From Citricoccus sp. K5 (lineage in GTDB: Bacteria; Actinomycetota; Actinomycetes; Actinomycetales; Micrococcaceae): DNA of 64,000 nt. The stretch spans positions 1,502,909 to 1,566,908 of the forward strand of contig NZ_LR732817.1 in NCBI RefSeq assembly GCF_902506195.1. Reading direction: 5' to 3'. Shown here one piece after another: positions 53,432-61,291 of this stretch (positions within the stretch are counted from its first letter, which is position 1; each line of letters starts with the position of its first letter). The notes below the pieces were generated by a model that saw only the letters and a program-made list of their open reading frames with translations, made no database searches and had not been told where the DNA came from. The position numbers and the translations under genes are program-made.

Positions 53432-53457
53432 CCTACCTTACGTATGGTAGGTATACT
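53432..53457 (+). promoter_or_regulatory. Operator and leaderless -10 of the TetR-SMR operon
   Basis: An imperfect 20-bp palindrome (CCTACCTTACGTATGGTAGG) at 53432-53451 is followed directly by TATACT at 53452-53457. Six nt later is the ATG of the TetR gene at 53464. There is no ribosome binding site, so the transcript is probably leaderless. No good -35 is visible. The palindrome would let the TetR protein block the promoter. Confidence 0.75.
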
Positions 53458-53463
53458 GCTGGC

Positions 53464-53991
53464 ATGGCGACGAAACCAGAGATTCTTGATGATGCGATCG
53501 AGGTGCTGCGCCGTGGGGAGCCGTTCACGATCGATGCTGTGGCGCGCGAGGCCGGCCTGACGAAGCCAGGGGTGGTGCACCACTTTGCGACCAAGGAGGC
53601 CTTGGTGTTGGCGGTGGTGGACCGGATCGTCGAGCGGTGGCTGACAGAGCTGCGGGAGCGGGCGGGAGAGGACAGCAGCCCTGCCGAAAGGTTGCGGGCC
53701 TACGTGGAGTACGCAGTCACGGGAGAGTTCGACCAGAGCGATGTCGCACTGCTGGTCGATGTCCGGCTGAGGGACATGCTGGCCGCGCAGTGGACGCAAC
53801 GCATGGACCCGTGGTTCGGCACCGAGATCACAGGGACACCTCGGCAGCGGGGTGCGCTGCGAGCCGCCAGGCTTCTGGCTGACGGGGCGTGGTTCAACAA
53901 GGGATTAGGCATCCCGACGGTCCGCGGGGATGAGGAAGACGCCGTGCATTCGGTTGCGATGAGATTGCTGGAAGAAGGTGGGGCGAAGTGA
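53464..53991 (+). CDS. TetR family regulator of the SMR efflux pair
   Basis: The 175-residue regulator has an N-terminal helix-turn-helix (TIDAVAREAGLTKPGVVHHF, then KEALVLAVVDRI) and a helical ligand domain. Its stop overlaps the next start (GTGA), so it is coupled to the two SMR genes. By analogy with QacR-like systems, a toxic cation may release it from the palindrome at 53432-53451. That is inferred. Confidence 0.92.
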   Translation: MATKPEILDDAIEVLRRGEPFTIDAVAREAGLTKPGVVHHFATKEALVLAVVDRIVERWLTELRERAGEDSSPAERLRAYVEYAVTGEFDQSDVALLVDVRLRDMLAAQWTQRMDPWFGTEITGTPRQRGALRAARLLADGAWFNKGLGIPTVRGDEEDAVHSVAMRLLEEGGAK

Positions 53992-54353
53992 GCCAGAAGG
54001 CCAAGGGTTGGCTGTTTCTGGTCGGTGCGATCCTTTTGGAGGTCTCGGGATCGTTGTCATTGAAGGCCGCGCTTAATGCGCCCGCCTTCTATGCGGTCGT
54101 CGTGATCGGCTATGTGGGGGCGTTCGTGTTCCTGGCTCTGGTGCTGCGCACAGGGATGGCCCTCGGTGTCGCCTACGGCATATGGGGCGCGTCCGGAGTG
54201 GCGTTGACGGCGTTGTTGTCGCTGGTGTTTTTCGACGAGCCGCTGACGGTGCTGATGAGTATCGGCATCGTCGTCGTGATCGGTGGAGTGCTGTGTGTGG
54301 AACTCGGTGCACAGGTGGGAAACAAGAGCAAGAAGGATGAGGTGGCCCGATGA
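53988..54353 (+). CDS. SMR family efflux subunit A
   Basis: This 121-residue protein has four membrane helices of the small multidrug resistance type. The conserved membrane glutamate is in FLVGAILLEVSGSLSLKA and the signature ALGVAYGIWGASGVALTALL is present. Its C-terminal tail is longer and charged (NKSKKDEVAR). The next gene encodes a second, different SMR protein with a 4-nt overlap, as in EbrAB-type heterodimers. Members export quaternary ammonium cations, guanidinium or similar; the substrate is not known here. Confidence 0.92.
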   Translation: MSQKAKGWLFLVGAILLEVSGSLSLKAALNAPAFYAVVVIGYVGAFVFLALVLRTGMALGVAYGIWGASGVALTALLSLVFFDEPLTVLMSIGIVVVIGGVLCVELGAQVGNKSKKDEVAR

Positions 54354-54667
54354 CCTGGATCTTTCTGATCGGTGCCATCGTGTTCGAGGTGTTCGGCACG
54401 ATCTCGTTGCGTGTGGCTGTGGACAAGAAGCCCTGGTACGCGGGCGCGGCCGTCGGGTATCTGCTGGCGTTCACGATGCTGTCGCTGGCGTTGGCCGGCG
54501 GCATGGCTCTCGGTGTGGCCTACGGCATCTGGGCCGCCTCTGGGGTGGCGTTGACGGCGATCATCAGCCGTTTCCTGTTCAAGGAGCCCTTCACCTGGTT
54601 GATGGGACTCGGCATCGTCCTCATCGTCGGCGGCGTGCTCCTTATTGAGCTCGGCGCCGCTCACTGA
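54350..54667 (+). CDS. SMR family efflux subunit B
   Basis: The 105-residue partner has four helices, the glutamate in IFLIGAIVFEVFGTISLRV, and AYGIWAASGVALTAIISRFL. It overlaps subunit A (ATGA) and lacks the long tail, so the two could form an asymmetric antiparallel dimer. About 130 nt follow before the oxidoreductase gene. Confidence 0.93.
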   Translation: MTWIFLIGAIVFEVFGTISLRVAVDKKPWYAGAAVGYLLAFTMLSLALAGGMALGVAYGIWAASGVALTAIISRFLFKEPFTWLMGLGIVLIVGGVLLIELGAAH

Positions 54668-54796
54668 GCATCCGGGCGCACAGGGCAGTTGCAGTCACCT
54701 ACGGCGGCCCTCATCGTTGATAGTCAGACTGAACATCACTCTCGAACAATCATCATTTCGCCCGAATTGTGAGGGCTACGGTACAAGGAGGTAATG

Positions 54797-56392
54797 ATGG
54801 ACGTCTATGACGCGATCGTGATCGGATCAGGAGTGAACGGGCTTGTCGCGGCTGCGGAACTCGCCACCGAAGGGTGGCATGTCGCCATCGTGGAACAGAA
54901 CGATCGTCTGGGTGGGTTCATCGACTCCGGGGAGGTGACCCTGCCCGGTTATACCCACGACACATATTCGTCGTGGCATCCGCTGTTCGTCTCTGGTGGC
55001 GCGTACTCGACGCTGGGGAAGGCGTTGGAAGCGCGCGGATTGGAGTACGCCAATACCGACGGCGCGCTCACCGGCAGCATCTCCACTGGGCGCGCCGCCC
55101 TGGCCTACCGGGACCCGTTGAAGACGGCGGAGGGGTTCGAACATCCCAAGGACCGGGACGCGTATCTGGCGATGATGGCGCAGATGGACGATCGGGCGAA
55201 CCTCGTGTTTGGCCTGCTGGGTTCAGAAGTACGTTCCGGGACCGCGGTGAAGCTGGCATTGGGGTCACTGCGCACCGAAAAGGTTAAGGGAATGCTGGAT
55301 TTGGCTCGGGATGCGGTGATGAGCGGACGGGCTTTCGGCCGTGACCGGTTCGTCGGCTCCGAAGCTGACCAGATGTGGGCCCCGTGGTTGCTGCACGCTG
55401 GCATCTCTCCCGACAGCGCCACTGGCGGGATGATGATCCCCGTGCTCGCCCTGACGATGCACGGGTTCGGCCTCCCGATCGTGAAGGGCGGATCGCGAAA
55501 CTTCGTGGGTGCCTTCGAGAGGCTTCTCACAGAGCATGGGGCCACGTTCCTGACCGGGCGTCAGGCCGAGCGGATCATCGTCGAAGACGGCCATGCGACG
55601 GGCGTCGTCACCGACAAGGGGACGATCCGTGCCCGGAAAGCGGTCATCGCGAGCGTCACCCCGCAGGCGCTCTACGGGACGCTGCTGAAGGATGCGAACG
55701 TACCGGCCCCGATTCGGGACCAGGCGCGCCGATTCCGTCCCGGGCGGGCCGCAATGCAGATCCACATCGCCCTGGATCGACCGTTGACGTGGACAGACGA
55801 ACGGTTCCAAGATGTGCCGCTACTGCACATCAGCGACGGATCCGGGAGCACCGGCATCGCCTGCGCGCAGGCCGACGCCGGGGTAATCCCGGACACTCCC
55901 ACCATCGTGGTCGGCCGCCAACACGTCCTCGACCCGTCTCGGGTCCCGGAAGGGAAGGGGTCACTGTGGCTGCAACTCCAGGAAGTGCCCTGGCAGCCCA
56001 CCGCGGATGGCGGTGGGACGATCGCCGTCGACGGCACCTGGACCAACGATGCGGTGAAGCAGTACCTGGACCGGGTCCTTGCCCGCGTCGAGGAGCATGC
56101 CCCCGGACTGACCGCCAGCATCCTCGACACGAAGGTCATTACCCCTGCCGATCTGGTCGCGGTGAACCCGAACGCCGTCAACGGCGACCCGTACGGGGGG
56201 TCGATGGAACTGGATCAGAACCTACTCTGGCGTCCGTTGCCGGACTCAGGAAAGCACACCACCGTGATCAAGTCGCTCCTGCACGTCGGCGCATCTACTC
56301 ACCCCGGCGGCGGGCTGAGCGGCGGTGCTGGCCACCTCGCCGCGCAGCATGTCCTCACCAGCGCAAAACGCCGCACGTTCCTCCGGAAGTGA
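54797..56392 (+). CDS. FAD-dependent oxidoreductase, phytoene dehydrogenase-like
   Basis: The 531-residue protein has an N-terminal Rossmann motif (AIVIGSGVNGLVAAAELA), then the EQNDRLGGF binding part, and GGSRNFVGAFERLL typical of COG1233 phytoene desaturase-related enzymes. The C-terminal GGLSGGAGHLAAQ is the FAD end motif. An AAGGAGG site lies 5 nt before ATG 54797; ATG 54794 is too close. There are no crt genes in the window, so it may act on another substrate. It lies 129 nt after the SMR pair on the same strand, so it could be in the same transcription unit. Confidence 0.88.
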   Translation: MDVYDAIVIGSGVNGLVAAAELATEGWHVAIVEQNDRLGGFIDSGEVTLPGYTHDTYSSWHPLFVSGGAYSTLGKALEARGLEYANTDGALTGSISTGRAALAYRDPLKTAEGFEHPKDRDAYLAMMAQMDDRANLVFGLLGSEVRSGTAVKLALGSLRTEKVKGMLDLARDAVMSGRAFGRDRFVGSEADQMWAPWLLHAGISPDSATGGMMIPVLALTMHGFGLPIVKGGSRNFVGAFERLLTEHGATFLTGRQAERIIVEDGHATGVVTDKGTIRARKAVIASVTPQALYGTLLKDANVPAPIRDQARRFRPGRAAMQIHIALDRPLTWTDERFQDVPLLHISDGSGSTGIACAQADAGVIPDTPTIVVGRQHVLDPSRVPEGKGSLWLQLQEVPWQPTADGGGTIAVDGTWTNDAVKQYLDRVLARVEEHAPGLTASILDTKVITPADLVAVNPNAVNGDPYGGSMELDQNLLWRPLPDSGKHTTVIKSLLHVGASTHPGGGLSGGAGHLAAQHVLTSAKRRTFLRK

Positions 56393-56499
56393 CTCAGCGG
56401 CGAGTGTGTCCGGCAGAGGTTCCCTGCAGACACCTGGATGTACCAACCGGACACGTTGATCAAAGGGCTTCCGAACAGAGCTGCGGGGATCAGAAGCGA

Positions 56500-56532
56500 G
56501 TTCTAGACAGTTTGTTCTAGAACGATTAGTAT
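56500..56532 (+). promoter_or_regulatory. Promoter with embedded operator for the short TetR gene
   Basis: TAGACA at 56504-56509 and TAGTAT at 56527-56532 are 17 bp apart and fit -35/-10 boxes. ATG 56540 lies 7 nt after the -10 box, so transcription would start at the initiation codon. GTTCTAGA at 56500-56507 and TCTAGAAC at 56516-56523 form an inverted repeat over the -35 and spacer; the second arm is part of the palindrome GTTCTAGAAC. This is a likely autorepression site. Confidence 0.75.
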
Positions 56533-56539
56533 GAATCGC

Positions 56540-56917
56540 ATGGGAAGGCCACGAGGGTTCGACGAGGACGAAGTACTCCGTAGCGCGACAACACTGTTCG
56601 GACGCCGCGGCTTCGACGCCGTGTCGGTGGACACCATGCTCGCGGCACTCGGATTGAGTCGCGCGAGCTTCTACAAGCTCCACGGGTCCAAGCACGGCCT
56701 GATGCGAGCTGCACTCGAGCAGGTCTGCCAGCGCGCACAGGATGGGGACGTCGACGACGACTCCAGGGATCTCGTCGTGGTGGCCCTCCTCGAGTTGGCA
56801 CATGTCAGCGAGGGCATGAAGCGCCTGACGTCACGCGCGGTCGAACTGTGCTTCGCCAACGACCCCCACATGATCGGCCAGCACCTGCTGGCACGTGCCA
56901 ATCGACCAACAGCATAA
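56540..56917 (+). CDS. Short TetR-type regulator
   Basis: From ATG 56540 the protein has 125 residues, against about 190 for normal TetR proteins. The family N-terminus MGRPRGFDEDEVLRSA and the helix-turn-helix SVDTMLAALGLSRASFYKLH are intact. The ligand-binding half is cut short after RLTSRAVELCFANDP. It could be a natural short form or a truncated gene. ATG 56531 is also possible. Its stop overlaps the ribosome binding site of the next gene (TAAGGAG), so the two are coupled. Confidence 0.85.
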   Translation: MGRPRGFDEDEVLRSATTLFGRRGFDAVSVDTMLAALGLSRASFYKLHGSKHGLMRAALEQVCQRAQDGDVDDDSRDLVVVALLELAHVSEGMKRLTSRAVELCFANDPHMIGQHLLARANRPTA

Positions 56918-56927
56918 GGAGAATAGC

Positions 56928-57284
56928 GTGAGCAATGTCATCACCCTGGCTGAGAACGACCTGGTCATCGAACCTCAGGGGCTGGACAAGGTGTGGTCCT
57001 TCACCGGCAGCCTTACCATCCCTTGGAGCCATGTTTGGGGCGCGACCCATGACCCGGGCATGAAGAGTGAACCGAAGGGTTGGCGCGGGCCGGGCCTGCA
57101 CATAGGCAGCAAGCTCAGCGGCACCTTCCATGCCGACGGTGAGCGCCAGTTCTGGAACGTCAACGGCTACGAGCACACCGTGGTCATCGAGCTGGTCGAC
57201 GAGCACTTCACCCGCATCGCCATCTCCCTGGACGACCCGGCAGCACAGGCGGCTCAGATCAACGCAAGGGCAGCTGCACGCTGA
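56928..57284 (+). CDS. Small beta-rich protein coupled to the short TetR gene
   Basis: GTG 56928 follows AAGGAG at a good distance and gives 118 residues. The sequence alternates strands with conserved Trp, Gly and His: SLTIPWSHVWGATHDPG, KGWRGPGLHIGS and RQFWNVNGYEHTVVIEL. It resembles a widespread actinobacterial family of small PH-like proteins of unknown function. No signal peptide or membrane helix is seen. The start at 56895 would overlap the regulator and is not used. A strong terminator follows. Confidence 0.8.
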   Translation: MSNVITLAENDLVIEPQGLDKVWSFTGSLTIPWSHVWGATHDPGMKSEPKGWRGPGLHIGSKLSGTFHADGERQFWNVNGYEHTVVIELVDEHFTRIAISLDDPAAQAAQINARAAAR

Positions 57285-57317
57285 CTCTTCCGCAAAGAAA
57301 TACACCGAATTCAATCC

Positions 57318-57350
57318 AACGAGGGGCCGGCTCATCGCCGGCCCCTCGTT
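57318..57350 (+). terminator. Strong hairpin terminator after the TetR/beta-protein unit
   Basis: A perfect 14-bp stem (arm AACGAGGGGCCGGC) with a TCATC loop, 34 nt after the stop at 57284. It ends the two-gene unit and lies just before the IS481 coding region. Confidence 0.9.
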
Positions 57351-57370
57351 CCATGCCTGAGGAGAGTCCT

Positions 57371-58356
57371 ATGACTCAACCCAACGCTGCACTGACGCCG
57401 CGTCACCGTCTCAAAGTCGCCCAGCTCGTTATCGACAAGGGTTGGCCGATCAGCGAGGTCGCCGCTCGCTTCCAAGTGTCCTGGCCCACCGTCAAGCGTT
57501 GGGCCGACCGCTACCGAGCCGGAGAGTCCATGGAGGACCACTCATCCCGTCCGTATCATTCCCCGAACGAGACCAGTCCGAAGACCATGAGGCGTTGCAT
57601 CAGATTGCGTCTGCGCCTACGAGAAGGGCCGGTGCAGTTGGCCTGCCGACTGGGCATCGCGCCGTCGACGGTCCACCGAATCCTGCCGGCGGTCCGCCTC
57701 AACCGGCTCTCGCACGTCGACCGAGCCACCGGCGAGCCGGTCCGCCGTTACGAGCACGACTATCCAGGGGCCATGTTGCACGTCGATGTGAAGAAGCGAG
57801 GCAACATTCCCGACGGCGGCGGCTGGCGCTACGTCGGTCGTCAGCAAGGTGACAAGAACCGTGCCGCGACGCCGGGCAAGCCTAGGAACAAGTGGCGGGA
57901 TCCCTTGATGGGCAAGGCGTTCGTCCACACGGTGATCGATGACCACTCATGCGTCGCCTACGCCGAGATCCACGACGACGAAACAGCCCTTACCGCCACC
58001 GCGGTCTTGATCCGGGCTGTCGAGTGGTTCAACGAGCGCGGCATCGCTGTCGAGCGAGTGCTGTCGGACAATGGCGGCGCCTATTGCTCACACCTGTGGC
58101 GCGACACCTGCGCTGAGCTCGGCATCCGGCACAAGCGCACCCGTCCGTATCGTCCTCAGACCAACGGCAAGATCGAGAGGTTCCACCGCACGATGGCTGA
58201 CGGCTGGGCCTATGCCCGCTGCCACACATCCGAAGCCGAGCGTCGCGGCGAGCTGAACGGTTGGCTGCACTATTTAACCACCACCGTCCGCACACGGCCT
58301 GCGGCAACCAGCCACCGTTCTCACGATCGATCAACGTCCGCGAGCAGTACAGCTAG
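57371..58356 (+). mobile_element. IS481-family transposase, frameshifted near the end
   Basis: An IS481-like DDE transposase starts at ATG 57371 with GAGGAG upstream. The N-terminal helix-turn-helix (WPISEVAARFQVSWPTVKRW) precedes the catalytic core. The triad is D139 (LHVDVKKRG), D233 (LSDNGGAY) and E269 (KIERFHRT), with 35 residues between the last two. Near base 58276 one nucleotide is missing after GWLHY: the expected NHHRPHTACGNQPPFSR follows in another frame up to the stop at 58354-58356. Without the shift the original frame runs on into unrelated sequence to 58444. The catalytic residues remain, so activity might not be fully lost. No terminal inverted repeats or target duplication were found. 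Confidence 0.88.
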
Positions 58357-58470
58357 CGGAATTGTAATCATGACGGCGATGAGCCAACCGGGGAGCTCAA
58401 TCCATATTCCGAACAGCAGCAGGATGAGGGCTGCGACGGCGTAGAGCAAGACCGGCCAGCGGCTCTTCAT
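58321..58470 (-). pseudogene. Small membrane protein, 3' end replaced by IS481 sequence
   Basis: ATG 58470 with AAGG upstream opens a 49-residue frame with two hydrophobic stretches (PVLLYAVAALILLLFGIWIE and GWLIAVMITIPLAVLLA). The last 11 to 12 codons lie in the reverse complement of the transposase C-terminus, so the original end of the protein was probably lost when the IS arrived. It may pair with the gene at 58497-58760. Confidence 0.55.
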
Positions 58471-58496
58471 GTTGCGCCTTCCCCTCACGGGTCATC

Positions 58497-58760
58497 TCAG
58501 TCTGGCGGGAAACCAAGGAGGCATCCGGAGAAAAATCCCCAAGCGGGATGGCCGGCGAGCGGAGACGTAAGAGCGCCCCGATCCGGGGCCAGCGGCAGGT
58601 GGCAGCTCTCATGCACCGGGACCAGGAGCATGGTGCACACGAACGCCGTGACGACCATCCACGGCAGGTGGTCTGCCAACAGCAGGCCAACCCCGAGGCC
58701 GACGGCCACCGTCAGGATGGTGATTCCGGCACTGAACAACAACACCGTGCGAAGCTTCAT
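58497..58760 (-). CDS. Small two-helix membrane protein
   Basis: ATG 58760 follows GGAGG by 9 nt. The 87-residue protein has two strong membrane helices (LRTVLLFSAGITILTVAVGL and MVVTAFVCTMLLVPVHES) and a polar C-terminus (HLPLAPDRGALTSPLAGHP). Not recognised. It lies 26 nt before a second small membrane gene on the same strand. Confidence 0.55.
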   Translation of the reverse strand: MKLRTVLLFSAGITILTVAVGLGVGLLLADHLPWMVVTAFVCTMLLVPVHESCHLPLAPDRGALTSPLAGHPAWGFFSGCLLGFPPD

Positions 58761-59084
58761 CGGTTTGGTGCCTCCGATCGATGGATGCACTGAACACCCT
58801 TTGCGGGATGCAGCGCGTGGAGGTAGGAGAGGCTGGATCGCAGGCGGAAGCCGGCACGGGCACCTCTGCGCCCCTCAGGGCATGCCTGGGGTGTCCCATC
58901 AACCCAAGCTAGCGCCCCGAGCCCCTGGGTGTCTGCAATCCTCCGCAGGGGAACACTCTGTAAGGATTCCCCTTGTGGCGCGCAACCACTTGAGTCGACC
59001 GACCGGCGCCAGCGCACATGCGGATCACTCCTAGGACACCAGACTCGACCATCAGGCGTCCCGCTTCGCTGAGGCATCCATGCC
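58761..59084. other. 324-nt gap between the small membrane gene and the GyrA-like gene
   Basis: No gene is supported. GGGGAA at 58948-58953 can pair with TTCCCC at about 58967-58972 as a weak hairpin. The promoter of the gene at 58760 is expected here but not identified. Confidence 0.35.
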
Positions 59085-59465
59085 TTAGCCTCGAAGGCCG
59101 TCAGCTTCGTTGCGGATCAACTGTCGTGTCTCCTCGGACATCGTCCGGAACTGCAAGTTCATGGCAGCCCTTGCTTGCACCTGCGACAATCCGAATTGGT
59201 CCTCCAGTGCCGCCTCGGCCGCCGTGCTATCGGCAGCAGACAACACGATGTCGAGGAACCGATGCGGATCATCTATCGCTTGAATGAGCCCCTCCATGAT
59301 GTGGAGCCGTTCGGCACGCCTCCATTGTTCTTCACTCTGTAAGCGGCGATGGTCTCTACGCTTTGACGATGCACGCTTCGCAAGGAGGATCACCGCGGCA
59401 ATGATCAGGGCGACCGCCATTGATGCTGCGACTACTGTGATTTGCCATCCCTGAAGCACTCCCAT
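59085..59465 (-). CDS. Membrane-anchored protein resembling the GyrA C-gate/coiled-coil segment
   Basis: The 126-residue protein starts with one membrane helix (residues 8-29), then a basic stretch (KRASSKRRDHRR). The rest resembles the part of GyrA/ParC between tower and C-gate: RAERLHIMEGLIQAIDD (residues 50-66) matches the GyrA type RAHILEGLLIALDN, and FGLSQVQARAAMNLQ (91-105) matches the FGLSEIQAQAILDMRL type. The winged-helix with the catalytic tyrosine and the beta-propeller are absent, so it cannot cleave DNA by itself. It may dimerise through this segment. A TAGACT box 6 nt before ATG 59465 suggests a leaderless transcript. Function unknown. Confidence 0.7.
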   Translation of the reverse strand: MGVLQGWQITVVAASMAVALIIAAVILLAKRASSKRRDHRRLQSEEQWRRAERLHIMEGLIQAIDDPHRFLDIVLSAADSTAAEAALEDQFGLSQVQARAAMNLQFRTMSEETRQLIRNEADGLRG

Positions 59466-59471
59466 GTCGCG

Positions 59472-59477
59472 AGTCTA
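59472..59477 (-). promoter_or_regulatory. Leaderless -10 box of the GyrA-like gene
   Basis: TAGACT on the minus strand, with six nt (CGCGAC) before ATG 59465. No ribosome binding site and no clear -35 box are present. Confidence 0.6.
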
Positions 59478-59641
59478 CGAGTGCACATCAGAGCACTCAT
59501 TGAGTCATGCCAGCTTGGCGATGGCAGAGGTGGGGCGACACCCGGCTCGACCAGTAAGACGCTCCCCCACCTCCGACTGCAAGCGGAAGCTCGGTCCGAA
59601 ACAGGGTCCTTCCGCGCCTTCCATGACGGTGACCGCGCGAG

Positions 59642-59647
59642 GATACT
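59642..59647 (+). promoter_or_regulatory. Leaderless -10-like box of the VOC gene
   Basis: GATACT followed by six nt (GAGCTC) and ATG 59654. No ribosome binding site is visible. Confidence 0.5.
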
Positions 59648-59653
59648 GAGCTC

Positions 59654-60004
59654 ATGCAAGACAGAGCGTTTCCCATCCTCAGCGTCCAGGATCTGACGGC
59701 GACGCGTGCCTTCTATGAGCAGCTCGGGTTCACGCAGACGTATCAGTTCCCGCCCGAAGGTGAGCCCGGATTCGTGACGATGAAGCGCGGCAGTTCGAGT
59801 ATCGGCATCGGCGTAGGCGGTGATGGCGGAGATGACGCTTTCAGCCTGTGGGTCTACGTCGATGACGTCGACGAGACTCTCGCAGCTCTGGGCACGTCGG
59901 GGGCGCCGGTGATCTCCGAGCCTGAAGACCAGCCGTGGGGTGAGCGCGTGGCCCGGACCAGAGATCCCCAGGGGAATTTGGTCATCCTCGGAGCTGCCCT
60001 CTGA
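59654..60004 (+). CDS. VOC family (glyoxalase/bleomycin resistance-like) protein
   Basis: The 116-residue protein has two beta-alpha-beta-beta-beta modules: FPILSVQDLTATRAFYEQLG at the start and FSLWVYVDDVDETLAAL in the second half, ending in ARTRDPQGNLVILG, a typical closing strand. The possible metal ligands are not complete enough to predict enzyme activity. It may bind an antibiotic or modify a small molecule. It runs convergently to the MFS pseudogene with 20 nt between. Confidence 0.85.
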   Translation: MQDRAFPILSVQDLTATRAFYEQLGFTQTYQFPPEGEPGFVTMKRGSSSIGIGVGGDGGDDAFSLWVYVDDVDETLAALGTSGAPVISEPEDQPWGERVARTRDPQGNLVILGAAL

Positions 60005-60024
60005 CGGCCGGTAGGCAGATGCTC

Positions 60025-60937
60025 CTAGCGCTTCCCCGCCATGGCGGAGAGACCCCCGCCAAGACACAGACCCGCTGCCAGCACAGCCAGGGACCCCGGG
60101 CTCAACAGTTCGCGACCAGCACCGAAGCCGACGGACCCCAGCGCCTGGCCAGTGGCCAGGGCTATAAAGAGCACAGAGGTACCAGAGCCAACATTCTCCG
60201 TCCATGCCTGGCGGGCCCAGAGGATGAGAACCGTGGTCAGACCCATATAGCCAGCTCCGAACGCGGCCATGCTGGCGTAGGCGAACCACAGTTCACCAGT
60301 GGACACGGACAGTGCGATTCCCGAGCTCGCCAGCGCCAGCCCGCCGGTACAGACACACCATCCCCCTCGCCGCCCGATGCGTTGCACCACGGCTCCGGTC
60401 ATGGTGCCGAGGTGTCCACCCAAACCCAACGCGATCCACAACCATCCGACCTGCTCCGGCACCACAGGGCCAGACTCGGTCAGAATCATGGGCCCGAACG
60501 TCCAGAGCAGCGACTGACGCGATCACTCCGACGGCAGTGCCCGTATTGACCTCGGATTGCGCCGTCGAGGAGAACGCAGGCGCCACCACCACGTCGATGA
60601 TCGGGACGAGCGCAGGAGAGGCAAAGCCTCCGCCCATGCCACCGATGAAGACCGCGATGATGAACAGTGGTGGTGCGGTGGCAACCGCCACGCCCAGACA
60701 TCCCAGGGTGGCCGTCACCCCGGCGAGGATCAGACCCCCTCGAGGGGCATGGGCCACCAGGCGGGCAGCCACCGTTGCTGCCACAGCGTAGGACGTGAAC
60801 TGGGCGCCGGCCGCCCACCCCAGCACCGGCACTAATTCCGGACGATCCGCCGCCAGGTACGGGGCGAAGAGTCCTACTCCGAAACGGGCCATCCCATAGG
60901 TGGCGGCGATCAACAGCATCCCCGCCAACGCCGCCAC
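60025..60937 (-). pseudogene. MFS transporter with a frameshift
   Basis: Two frames together make an MFS transporter. The N-terminal half (from GTG 60937) has AATYGMARFGVGLFAPYL, IAVFIGGMGGGFASPALV and the next helix up to GVIASVAAL near base 60515. The sequence then continues in another frame with LWTFGPMILTESGPVVPEQV, WLWIALGLGGHLG and the C-terminal helices to 60025. One extra nucleotide near 60506-60515 explains the shift. About 304 residues are coded, short for a 12-helix protein. Its start abuts a TetR fragment, perhaps its former regulator. Confidence 0.8.
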
Positions 60938-60938
60938 A

Positions 60939-61100
60939 GGCGTGGACCGGGTCGCCTCAGAGGCCGAAGTCGCGATCGTGACGCTCTACAAGCACTTCGG
61001 TTCGAAGGACAACCTGTTGCGTGAAGTCCTGTCCCGCCGGCTCACGGCCTGGACCCAACACTGGGATCAGGCCATCAGTGCCGCCGAGATTCCTCGGATC
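60939..61100 (+). pseudogene. TetR regulator fragment
   Basis: The frame gives SEAEVAIVTLYKHFGSKDNL, the second half of a TetR helix-turn-helix, then a helix (LREVLSRRLTAWTQHWDQAI). The first helices and start are missing, and after about 61100 no ligand domain is seen. It is a decayed remnant beside the MFS pseudogene. The 191 nt from 61101 to the next gene hold no clear coding sequence. Confidence 0.7.
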
Positions 61101-61291
61101 CGATCACCCATGCACGGCACACGGCGCGGGTGCTCCTCGACTCGGGTACCGACTCGGCCTCATAGGCATGGCGTCGAGCTCAAGCCTCCGGTCACACCTT
61201 TACCGAGTCTGCTCACGGGTGGGATCATGACGATTCCGGGCCGGATCGCCCGGATCACCACCCATTGGTACCGACCGCCAGGACCCTGTTC

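Noticed and set aside
56500-56523. SOS (LexA) box
   Set aside because: The actinobacterial LexA box is GAAC-N4-GTTC; this repeat is GTTC-NN-GAAC, the opposite orientation.
58270-58290. Programmed -1 frameshift in the IS481 transposase
   Set aside because: IS481 elements usually have one frame, and CACTATTTAACC does not fit the X XXY YYZ slippery rule; a plain one-base deletion is simpler.
58757-59077. Minus-strand frame of 106 codons in the gap
   Set aside because: Arg/Pro/Ser-rich shadow-like composition, no ribosome binding site.
59432-60289. Minus-strand frame of 285 codons
   Set aside because: It lies across the VOC gene and its promoter on the opposite strand and matches no family.
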